A DNA stretch of 64,000 nt, from contig JAVJVP010000008.1 of assembly GCA_040221095.1 (NCBI GenBank), positions 434,001 to 498,000 on the forward strand. The letters run 5' to 3'. This stretch comes from UBA1479 sp040221095. GTDB lineage: Bacteria; Pseudomonadota; Alphaproteobacteria; Rhodospirillales; Casp-alpha2. Below, one piece after another: positions 43,931 through 51,406 of this stretch. The position numbers were made by a program, and so were the translations under genes. The notes under the pieces were generated by a model. The model ran no database searches, was not told where the DNA came from, and saw nothing but the letters and a program-made list of their open reading frames with translations. Within the stretch, counting starts at the first letter, position 1; every line of letters starts with the position of its first letter.

Positions 43931-45346
43931 GTGCTCGACGCCATGATCCGGGCGCGCTCCGTCGCCATCGTCGGCGCGTCCCAGCAGAAGACCGAGACCG
44001 GCGGCGACAAGCTGGGCACGGTCGCGCTCAATTACCTGCTCGCCCACGGCTATGCGGGCAAGGTCTATCCCGTCAATCCGAAGGAAACGGAAATCCGGGG
44101 GCTTGCCTGCTATGCCAGCGTCACGGACATTCCGGACGACATCGACCTCGCCCTGATCGCCGTGCCGGCCAAGGCCAGCGTCGCGGTGATGAAGGATTGC
44201 GGCGCCAAGGGCGTGAAGACGGCCATCGTGCTGGCGTCCGGCTTTTCCGAGGCCGGGGAGCCGGAATTGGAAGCCGAGCTGTTCGCCGCCGCCAAGGCGG
44301 GCGACGTGCGCTTCTGCGGCCCCAACACCAACGGCATGATTTCCATCGCCAACGACATGGTGTGCTGCACCTCCATGGTCTGCGCCATGCCCCGCTTCAA
44401 CAAGGGCGACATCGCCTTCTTGACGCAGTCGGGGGCCGTCGGCGGCTCCATGCTCGGCACCGGGACCGAGGAACAGGGCGGGTTCAGCCATTGGATTTCC
44501 GTCGGCAACGAGGCCGATTTGCAGGTCGCCGACTATCTGGATTATCTCGCCGACGATGCGGACACCAAGGTCGTCGCCCTGTTCATCGAAGGCATCCGCG
44601 GCCCCGGCAAGTTCACCCGCGCCTGCGCCAAGGCGGCCAATGCGGGCAAGCCCGTGGTGGTGTACAAGATCGGTCTGTCCGAGGTTTCCGCCGCCGCCGC
44701 CGCGTCCCATACCGGGGCCATGGTCGGCTCCGACGCCGTGTTCGACGCGGTGTGCCGCAAGTACGGCGTTGTCCGGGTCGATGACGCGGCCGACCTGCTG
44801 CCGACGGCGATCACCTTTTCCCGCCTGCTGGACAAACTGCCGAAGGGCCCGCGCATGGGCCTGATCGGGCCGTCGGGCGGCATCTGCGGCGTCTGCGCCG
44901 ACGAATGCCACCGCTTCGGCCTCGACGTGCCGGAACTGCCGCAGGATGCCCAGGAAACCTTGAAACAATTCATCCCGCCGTTCGGCGCGCTGCGCAATCC
45001 CATCGACGTGACGCAGCAGATCAGAAGCTCCCCCACGGGATACCAGGACACCATCCGCACGGTGCTGGAACAGGACACGATCGACGGCGTGTTCCTGCTC
45101 GTCACCATGGTGGGCGAGCCCCGCGCCAGTTTCTATTGCGACATCTTCACCGAGGCCGCGCGGGCGACCGGCAAGCCCGTGATCATCGCCTGGACCGGGG
45201 CCCAATCCCTGGCCGCCCAGGCGATCCCGCAGATCAAGCAAAACCAGGTGCCGATCTATTTCTCGGCCCGGGGCGCCGTGCGCGCCATGCGGGCGCTGCT
45301 GGATTACCGGCGCTTCCTCGACGCCCGCGGGGAGGACAACCGATGA
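43931..45346 (+). CDS. NDP-forming acyl-CoA synthetase, alpha-type subunit
   Basis: This 471-residue protein starts at GTG 43931, 5 bases after the crotonase stop. A CoA-binding Rossmann domain (about 5-135; SVAIVGASQQKTETGGDKLGT) is followed by two succinyl-CoA ligase-like domains (about 150-300 with TQSGAVGGSMLG; about 310-460). The phosphohistidine is expected in the SHTGAMVGS segment. With the next gene it makes a complete ADP- or GDP-forming acyl-CoA synthetase that activates a carboxylic acid or conserves energy from its CoA ester. The acid is unknown. Confidence 0.9.
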   Translation: MLDAMIRARSVAIVGASQQKTETGGDKLGTVALNYLLAHGYAGKVYPVNPKETEIRGLACYASVTDIPDDIDLALIAVPAKASVAVMKDCGAKGVKTAIVLASGFSEAGEPELEAELFAAAKAGDVRFCGPNTNGMISIANDMVCCTSMVCAMPRFNKGDIAFLTQSGAVGGSMLGTGTEEQGGFSHWISVGNEADLQVADYLDYLADDADTKVVALFIEGIRGPGKFTRACAKAANAGKPVVVYKIGLSEVSAAAAASHTGAMVGSDAVFDAVCRKYGVVRVDDAADLLPTAITFSRLLDKLPKGPRMGLIGPSGGICGVCADECHRFGLDVPELPQDAQETLKQFIPPFGALRNPIDVTQQIRSSPTGYQDTIRTVLEQDTIDGVFLLVTMVGEPRASFYCDIFTEAARATGKPVIIAWTGAQSLAAQAIPQIKQNQVPIYFSARGAVRAMRALLDYRRFLDARGEDNR

Positions 45347-46017
45347 CCCCGGCCGAGATCATCAGGAACGCCCGCGCCCAGGGTTCCCGCACCCTGTCGG
45401 AGCACCAATCCAAGCAGATCCTGGCCGCTTACGGCGTGCCGGTGACGGCGGAACGCCTTGCCGGCGACGCGGACACGGCGGCACAGGCCGCCGGCGAAAT
45501 CGGTTTTCCCGTGGCGCTCAAGGGCAATGCCCCGGACCTAGCCCATAAGACCGAGGCCGGATTGGTCGAGATCGGCCTGGCCGACGCGGACGCGGTCCGG
45601 GCGGCGGCGGCCCGCCTGATGGCCAAGCTGCCCCCGGGCGGCACTCTGCTGGTCCAGGAAATGGCGTCCGGCAAACGGGAATTCCTGATCGGCATGGCGC
45701 GGGACGCGCAATACGGCCCCTGCGTCACCTTCGGTCTCGGCGGCATCTTCGCCGAAGCCCTGAACGACACGGTCCTGCGTCTGGCCCAGGTCAGCGAACG
45801 GGACGCCCTTGCGATGATGGATGACATCCGCGCCAAGGCGCTGCTCGGCCCCTACCGGGGCATGGCGGCCGTCGACCGTATCGCCCTGGCACAAGCCATC
45901 ATCGGCGTGGGTGCGGCCGCCCTGGCCCATCCGGAAATCGCCGAGATCGACGTCAACCCGGTGATCATCGCGGGCGACCGCCCGGTCGCCGTGGATGCGT
46001 TGGTGGTTTTAGCTTAG
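45343..46017 (+). CDS. NDP-forming acyl-CoA synthetase, beta-type (ATP-grasp) subunit
   Basis: This 224-residue ATP-grasp domain protein starts with ATG overlapping the preceding stop (ATGA). The sequence TLSEHQSKQILAAYGVPV, FPVALKGNAPDLAHKTEAGLV and GCVTFGLGG-like segments are typical of the beta half of acetyl-CoA synthetase (ADP-forming), and the end EIDVNPVII is conserved. In many relatives the two halves are fused; here they are separate but coupled. It ends the rightward catabolic string. Confidence 0.9.
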   Translation: MTPAEIIRNARAQGSRTLSEHQSKQILAAYGVPVTAERLAGDADTAAQAAGEIGFPVALKGNAPDLAHKTEAGLVEIGLADADAVRAAAARLMAKLPPGGTLLVQEMASGKREFLIGMARDAQYGPCVTFGLGGIFAEALNDTVLRLAQVSERDALAMMDDIRAKALLGPYRGMAAVDRIALAQAIIGVGAAALAHPEIAEIDVNPVIIAGDRPVAVDALVVLA

Positions 46018-46037
46018 CGGAAGATTTTGAGGAAACG

Positions 46038-46132
46038 CCCCTCACCCCAATCCTCTCCCCCGGGGAGAGAGGGAGTGGTCGTCCGCGAGTCCCCTCGCCC
46101 CCGCCCACGGGGGAGAGGGACAGGGTGAGGGG
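46038..46132. repeat. Intergenic nested palindromic repeat (CCCCTCACCC type)
   Basis: The outer arms CCCCTCACCC (46038-46047) and GGGTGAGGGG (46123-46132) are perfect complements. Inside, CTCTCCCC-C-GGGGAGAG (46053-46069) forms its own hairpin, and a third, imperfect hairpin follows (about 46090-46118). Elements with this wording are scattered between genes in many proteobacterial genomes. It lies between convergent genes and may act as a transcript 3' end. Confidence 0.75.
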
Positions 46133-46143
46133 GACGACCGGCG

Positions 46144-46725
46144 TTAGCGGATAAACCGTTCCACGTAATCGGCGCCCAGGCCGACCTCGGTGAAATGCTT
46201 GCGGCAGGCATCGACCCGGTCAAACACGTCGGTGGTGCCGACCGTGTTGCCGTCCGCGTCGCAATAGATCAATGCGCCCGAGTTGTGGAACAGGGTGATC
46301 ATCTCGTCGCAGTCCGGTTCCACCACCAGGGTGTGGATGTCGCCCGGGGGTTCGTACAGGTAGGACCCGGCCTCGGCGATCCAGTCCCGTTCCAGATAGC
46401 GCCAGCGGCCCTTGATGACGAAACCGTGCACGGGTGCGGGATGGCGGTGGCGCGACAGCAGGCCGCCGCCGACCACCTTGGTCAGATGCACCCAATACCC
46501 GTTGGACACGTTCAGGCAGAGCGGCCGCGACCAGCGCCCCGGGGCCAGCGGCACCCACAGGCGGGGGTCGTCGTTGGCGTAGCCGTCCTGGATGAACAGT
46601 TCGGGCAGGGCGTCCTGCGGCCGGGGGCCGTCATAGGGGGTGGGCAGGTCTTCGGCGGCGACGCGGCCGTCCGATTGGGCGCCGGCGGGCAGGGTTTGTT
46701 CGGTATGGGTGCTGTCTGGGCTCAT
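46144..46725 (-). CDS. Cupin protein of the 2,4'-dihydroxyacetophenone dioxygenase family
   Basis: The 193-residue protein has a cupin core at about 75-160: GLLSRHRHPAPVHGFVIKGRWRYLE contains the metal-binding His cluster and YLYEPPGDIHTLVV the second motif. It resembles 2,4'-dihydroxyacetophenone dioxygenase and related oxygenases, which cleave C-C bonds next to a carbonyl using Fe. The N-terminal 45 residues are low in complexity. Its neighbours (acyl-CoA genes and SDR) fit a catabolic role, but the substrate is inferred only from family. Confidence 0.75.
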   Translation of the reverse strand: MSPDSTHTEQTLPAGAQSDGRVAAEDLPTPYDGPRPQDALPELFIQDGYANDDPRLWVPLAPGRWSRPLCLNVSNGYWVHLTKVVGGGLLSRHRHPAPVHGFVIKGRWRYLERDWIAEAGSYLYEPPGDIHTLVVEPDCDEMITLFHNSGALIYCDADGNTVGTTDVFDRVDACRKHFTEVGLGADYVERFIR

Positions 46726-46756
46726 GGTGGTCTCGTCTGCTCTTCGTCAGTGGGGG

Positions 46757-47452
46757 CTAGTTCAGAAAGTAGGCCTTGGCCTTCAAAAGCGAGCGCTCGA
46801 TGGTCAGCGGCATCATCCCGGCGAAGGTGTCCAGCGCCGCCAGCCAGTTGAGCTCCGTGAATACTTGGGCACTGCGCAGGCGGTCCGCCATGCCTTTGTT
46901 GACCTCCTGCGCGTCTTTGTAAATCTCGAGCAGGCCTTCGAAACTGGTGTCCCAGTCGGGCTTTTCCTTACCGTTGAAGTATTGGCCGACCAGATAGAAC
47001 GACATGGCGCGCAGAATCGTCAGCTCCATGTCCGCCAACGGCACGTGATAGCGCGCGAGCGGCCGGAAGAACGACATATGCGGACAGCCGCTGGTCGCCA
47101 TCACCAAACCCAGGACGGAACGCAGGGCCTCCTGCGCCGGAACCTTGGCCGTGGTCGTCGTGGTGCCCTGTTCGACGGTCAGATCAACCTGGGCGTATGA
47201 CACCATGCGCCCGACCCGCTGACTGTAATCGACCAAAAGCGCCGCGACCGGGCAATGGGGGTGCGCTTCCTTGGTCAGCGGGCAGTGCTGGCACTGACGA
47301 TACTCCAGGCGGGTCCACTCGGGCAGAGTCGCGGGATCAGGCTGATTGAGCGTCACCGCGGGCAGCGAAATGTCCAGGTTGAACTCCTCGCGCGAACCAT
47401 CCTCGCTGTCGATGATGTAGCGGACAAGCATGCTATTGGCATCTGCGGACAT
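46757..47452 (-). CDS. Conserved hypothetical protein with a CxxC-C-C putative metal site
   Basis: The 231-residue protein has a GGGAGG-type ribosome site. An N-terminal beta-rich part (about 10-35) is followed by YRQCQHCPLTKEAHPHCPVA (C54, C57, C67) and SGCPHMSFFRPLARYH (C123), which together could bind a metal or cluster. The rest is helical. I recall similar proteins only as an unnamed DUF family and cannot assign a role. No signal peptide or TM segment is visible, so it is cytosolic. It stands between the cupin and SDR genes on the same strand with gaps of 31 and 135 bases. Confidence 0.7.
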   Translation of the reverse strand: MSADANSMLVRYIIDSEDGSREEFNLDISLPAVTLNQPDPATLPEWTRLEYRQCQHCPLTKEAHPHCPVAALLVDYSQRVGRMVSYAQVDLTVEQGTTTTTAKVPAQEALRSVLGLVMATSGCPHMSFFRPLARYHVPLADMELTILRAMSFYLVGQYFNGKEKPDWDTSFEGLLEIYKDAQEVNKGMADRLRSAQVFTELNWLAALDTFAGMMPLTIERSLLKAKAYFLN

Positions 47453-47587
47453 TTCCCGCTGCCTCCCGTAAATTCCTGCACCTACGTCCGGAGCAGTCTA
47501 GGGCATTGCGGGTACGCTGCCTACAGACCGTTGAGTCTGAAAGCAGTACGTCCCGCCATGGGTTCCCCCCGGGCGATCACGCCCCCT

Positions 47588-48364
47588 CTAGACCACCGGC
47601 GACAGGCCCCCGTCGACGTTGATCGCCGCGCCGCAGATGTAGGATCCGGCATCGGACGCCAGGAAACAGGCGGCGGCGGCGAATTCCTCGGCCTTGCCCA
47701 TGCGGCCCATGGGCAGCTCCTTGCCCATCTCGTCGTACAACTGATCCAGGTCCTTGCCGTCCTTGGCCGCGCGGCGCACCCATTGGTCGCTTTCGATCTT
47801 GCCGACATGCAGGGAATTGACCAGCACGTTGTGGGGCGCGCCCTCGCCGGCCAGCACCTTGGTCAGGGCCATCCCGGCGGCGCGGGTCACGGCGGTCGGG
47901 GCCCCCGACGGCGGCGGCGCCTTGGCGCCGGAATTCAGGACGTTGATGATGCGCCCCCACTTGCGCTCGGTCATGCCGGGAAAGGCCAGGCGGCACAAAC
48001 GGATGGCGCCGAACAGCTTGAGGTCCAGGTCCGCCTGCCATTCCGCGTCGGTCACGGAAACGAAGGGGGCCCGGTGGGACGAGCCCGCATTGTTGACCAA
48101 CACGTCGATCTGGCCCAATCCGGCGATGGCGGCGTCCCAGGCGGCCTGGCAGCCCTCGGCGCTCGACACGTCGCCGACCACGGCGACCACCCGCCCGCCC
48201 GTGGCGGCCTCGATCGCGGCCTTGGCGTCGTTCAGCACGTCGGCGCGGCGGGCGACGATGGCGACCTCCGCCCCGGCGCTGCAGAAGGCCTGGGCAATGG
48301 CCCGGCCGATGCCCAGGCTGCCGCCGGTCACCAGGGCCTTGCGGCCCGTCATTTTCATTTCCAT
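47588..48364 (-). CDS. SDR family oxidoreductase with non-canonical active site
   Basis: The 258-residue protein has the SDR Rossmann motif TGGSLGIG (13-20), DVSSAEG and NNAG (91-94), and the C-terminal FLASDAGSYICGAAINVDGG. The active-site YxxxK is replaced by T157-AVT-R161 in GAPTAVTRAAGMALTK; S145 is close to the usual catalytic serine. I recall a set of annotated oxoacyl-ACP reductase-like proteins sharing this change, so it may be a stable subfamily with altered or no reductase activity. It starts with GTCC(A)TCC-like spacing from ATG 48364 and stands 26 bases downstream of the GcvR-like gene. Confidence 0.85.
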   Translation of the reverse strand: MEMKMTGRKALVTGGSLGIGRAIAQAFCSAGAEVAIVARRADVLNDAKAAIEAATGGRVVAVVGDVSSAEGCQAAWDAAIAGLGQIDVLVNNAGSSHRAPFVSVTDAEWQADLDLKLFGAIRLCRLAFPGMTERKWGRIINVLNSGAKAPPPSGAPTAVTRAAGMALTKVLAGEGAPHNVLVNSLHVGKIESDQWVRRAAKDGKDLDQLYDEMGKELPMGRMGKAEEFAAAACFLASDAGSYICGAAINVDGGLSPVV

Positions 48365-48390
48365 GGATGTCCTCCCGAGGGGTGTTGGTG

Positions 48391-48912
48391 TCAGAGAATT
48401 TTGCCGACTGTAATATCAACCATCAGCGTGCCGGCCAAGATTTCCAGGCTGTCCCGCAAATCGTCGTCGCTCAGGCCCTGAGGGGCGCGCACGCGGGCCC
48501 GGGCGTGAAACAGGGTGCCGCCGGAATGGGGCGCTTCGCGGATGTCCGTTTCCATGTCCTCGACGCTGACGCCGCGTTCGGCAAGACAGTGGGAAATGTC
48601 GCGCACGATGCCGGGGTGATCCGGCCCCACAAGCTCGATTTCGAACACCGGGCCCGCGGGCGCGGCGCCGTCGGCCGCCTCCTCGACGACCAGATGAAAG
48701 CCTTCGGCATCGAGGGCGTGCAGTCTCTCTTCCAGGGCCGCGATCCCGGATTCGGCGATTTCGATCTCGGCGATACCGGCAAACTTGGCCGCGAGATGGG
48801 CCATGCGGCTGTCCAGCCAATTGCCGCCGGCGTCGGCAACGGTTTGGGCAATGCGTTCGACAAGGCCCGGCCGGTCGTCGGCGATGAACGTCAGGATCAA
48901 GGTTTTGGCCAT
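48391..48912 (-). CDS. GcvR-like protein with two ACT domains
   Basis: The 173-residue protein from ATG 48912 (GGGAGAC site upstream) consists of two ACT domains. The first is at about 3-75 (LILTFIADDRPGLVERIAQTVADAGGNWLDSRM) and the second at about 92-165 (FEIELVGPDHPGIVRDISHCLAERGVSVEDMET). This layout is typical of glycine cleavage system transcriptional repressor-like proteins, which bind amino acids, usually glycine, to regulate gcv expression through a partner. No gcv genes are in the window. A longer frame upstream has no conserved sequence. Confidence 0.88.
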   Translation of the reverse strand: MAKTLILTFIADDRPGLVERIAQTVADAGGNWLDSRMAHLAAKFAGIAEIEIAESGIAALEERLHALDAEGFHLVVEEAADGAAPAGPVFEIELVGPDHPGIVRDISHCLAERGVSVEDMETDIREAPHSGGTLFHARARVRAPQGLSDDDLRDSLEILAGTLMVDITVGKIL

Positions 48913-49096
48913 GATTGGAGGTCTCCCAGGTGCGGCGGGCGCCACTCTAACAACCTTGGCGGGCCAGCGGCCATAGTTTCGGCGGCGCACACACGACGCT
49001 CCGCATTTCCGGCCTTTGAAAAAGATCAAAAGCCATGTTCTCGGTGACGCGCATTCAAGAGTATCATTGTAACAACCAATCAGCAGGTTTCAGTGG

Positions 49097-49495
49097 ATGA
49101 GTAGTCGGAAATTCATCGGGTACAAGGATGACAACAGGCGCCGGGACGTCCGCCTGGACGTTAAGGGTGTGAAGTTCGTCATCAACGGCCAGGAATTCCC
49201 CGTCGGCGACATGAGCGTCGGCGGATTCCGGCTGAAAAACGCCATCGGCAAGATGCGGCCGGGGCAAAGCTTCACCGTCACCCACGTCATCACCGAGGAC
49301 GACGGCCGCGTGCCCCTGGGGGCGCCCGGCGAGGTCATGCGCATCGATTACGCGGAAACCAGCCTGGGCTGCCGGTTCACCAAGCTGACCGGCGGACAGT
49401 TCCGGATCATCGAGGCTATTGCCATGCGCCGGCCGTTGAGTACCCTGAGCACCACCGCCAAGCGCAAGGGCTTCTTCGGCCTGTTCGGCGGCTGA
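49097..49495 (+). CDS. PilZ domain c-di-GMP-binding protein
   Basis: This 132-residue stand-alone PilZ protein carries both c-di-GMP-binding motifs: the RxxxR at R15-R19 in NRRRDVRL and DxSxxG at D38-MS-VG-G43. A basic C-terminal tail (AKRKGFFGLFGG) may contact membrane or partner. It would act as a cytosolic effector for c-di-GMP produced by cyclases such as PleD and the PAS-GGDEF protein in this window. The target process (motility, polysaccharide or other) is not visible from its neighbours. Confidence 0.88.
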   Translation: MSSRKFIGYKDDNRRRDVRLDVKGVKFVINGQEFPVGDMSVGGFRLKNAIGKMRPGQSFTVTHVITEDDGRVPLGAPGEVMRIDYAETSLGCRFTKLTGGQFRIIEAIAMRRPLSTLSTTAKRKGFFGLFGG

Positions 49496-49575
49496 CCCCG
49501 ACACACGCCGTGCCATGAACGACGCGGCGGAAAACCGACCCGAGGACATAATCCAGGAAAGGGACTTAACGGCCC

Positions 49576-51198
49576 ATGCGCGATCTGGGGGAATACGATT
49601 ACGTCATCGTCGGTGCGGGTACCGCCGGCTGCGTCCTGGCCAACCGGCTGTCCGGCGATCCGGCGATCCGGGTTCTGCTGCTGGAAGCCGGCGGCAAGGA
49701 CAACTACCACTGGATCCACATCCCCGTTGGCTATCTGTTCTGCATGGGGAATCCCCGCACGGACTGGTGTTTCAAAACCGAGGCCGTGGCCGGGCTTGGC
49801 GGCCGCGCGCTCAACTATCCGCGCGGCAAGGTGCTGGGCGGCTGTTCGTCCATCAACGGCATGATCTACATGCGCGGCCAGGCCCGCGATTACGACCAAT
49901 GGGCGCAGATGGGCAACCGGGGCTGGAGCTGGGACGACGTGCTGCCCTATTTCAAGAAATCGGAAGATCAGGCCGCCATCCCCCTCGACGAATTCCACCA
50001 ATCGGGCGGCGAATGGCGGGTCGAGAGCGTGCGCACGACCTGGGAAATCATGGACGCCTTCCGTGACGCCGCCGCCGAGGCCGGCATTCCCAAGGTCGAC
50101 GACTTCAACAAGGGCAACAACGAAGGCTGCGGCTATTTCCACGTCAATCAGCGGTCGGGCGTGCGCTGGAACACCTCGAAGGCATTTCTGGGGCCGGCCA
50201 AGGACCGCCCGAACCTGGACATCGTCACCCACGCCCATGTGAAGGGACTGCGCCTGTCGGGCAAGACCGTGACGGGCCTGGACCTGCGCGTCGCGGGCGA
50301 GGACGCGGGCGTGGCCTGCCGGGGCGAGGTGATCCTGTCGGCCGGCTCCATCGGCTCGCCGCAAATCCTGCAGGTTTCCGGCATCGGCCCGGGGGCGCTG
50401 CTGCAGGGTCTGGGAATCGAGGTCCGCCACGAGTTGAAGGGCGTCGGCGGTAACCTGCAGGACCATTTGCAGATCAGGCCGGTCTACCGGGTCGAGGGTA
50501 CCAGGACCCTGAACCAGCGGGCGGGATCGCTGATCGGCAAGATGGGCATCGCCCTGGAATACGCCCTGTTCCGCTCCGGCCCCATGTCCATGGCGCCGTC
50601 GACCCTGGGCGCCTTCGCCAAGTCGGACCCGTCGCGGGAAACGCCCAACCTGCAATATCACATCCAGGCCCTCAGCCTGGATTCCTGGGACAAGCCCCTG
50701 CACCCCTTCCCGGCCTTCACGGCCAGCGTGTGCAACGTGCGCCCGGAAAGCCGGGGTACCGTGACGATCACCTCGCCGGACCCGTTCGCGCCGCCGGCGA
50801 TCCAGCCCAACTATCTGTCCACTCCGGGCGACCGCAAGGTGGCCGCCGATGCGCTGCGTCTGACCCGCCACATCGTGTCCCATCCCGCCCTCGCCCGCTT
50901 CAAGCCCGTGGAGTACAAGCCCGGCGCCCATCTGACCACGGATGACGAACTGGCCGACGCGGCCGGGCAGATCGGCACGACCATCTTCCACCCCGTCGGC
51001 ACCTGCAAGATGGGCTCGGACCCGGATGCGGTGGTCGACGACCGGCTGCGCGTGCACGGGATGAACGGCCTGCGGGTGGTCGACGCCTCGGTCATGCCGA
51101 CGATCACCTCGGGCAACACCAACGCGCCGGCCATCATGATCGCGGAAAAGGCCTCGGACATGATTCTGGCGGACGCCAAGGCCCAGGCTGCCGCCTAG
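49576..51198 (+). CDS. GMC family oxidoreductase (choline/alcohol dehydrogenase-like)
   Basis: This 540-residue FAD enzyme begins with the dinucleotide-binding motif YDYVIVGAGTAGCVLANRLS. It continues with the GMC signatures GRALNYPRGKVLGGCSSINGMIYMRG (about 76-101) and GEVILSAGSIGSPQIL (about 252-267). The C-terminal His-containing HPVGTCKMG (about 473) and ASVMPTITSGNTNAPAIMIAEKA are intact. Substrates of the family are primary alcohols such as choline or long-chain alcohols; which applies here is unknown. The gene is transcribed alone. Confidence 0.93.
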   Translation: MRDLGEYDYVIVGAGTAGCVLANRLSGDPAIRVLLLEAGGKDNYHWIHIPVGYLFCMGNPRTDWCFKTEAVAGLGGRALNYPRGKVLGGCSSINGMIYMRGQARDYDQWAQMGNRGWSWDDVLPYFKKSEDQAAIPLDEFHQSGGEWRVESVRTTWEIMDAFRDAAAEAGIPKVDDFNKGNNEGCGYFHVNQRSGVRWNTSKAFLGPAKDRPNLDIVTHAHVKGLRLSGKTVTGLDLRVAGEDAGVACRGEVILSAGSIGSPQILQVSGIGPGALLQGLGIEVRHELKGVGGNLQDHLQIRPVYRVEGTRTLNQRAGSLIGKMGIALEYALFRSGPMSMAPSTLGAFAKSDPSRETPNLQYHIQALSLDSWDKPLHPFPAFTASVCNVRPESRGTVTITSPDPFAPPAIQPNYLSTPGDRKVAADALRLTRHIVSHPALARFKPVEYKPGAHLTTDDELADAAGQIGTTIFHPVGTCKMGSDPDAVVDDRLRVHGMNGLRVVDASVMPTITSGNTNAPAIMIAEKASDMILADAKAQAAA

Positions 51199-51406
51199 GC
51201 AATACAACATTCCGCCGCCTGTCCCCCGGCAACACATTCCCTGCCCAATCAACCGCTTAACGGGATTTTTACCCTAAATCGCCATAGTCCCGGGGTGGAT
51301 TCGGGGCAATGGCTGCGGGCTCCCGCCGGGGGCCCGGTCCATGGTAAGATGTCGGGGCCGGCACGCGCGGATGGGGTTCCGCCGCGGCCGGATAATTGGG
51401 CAAGGG

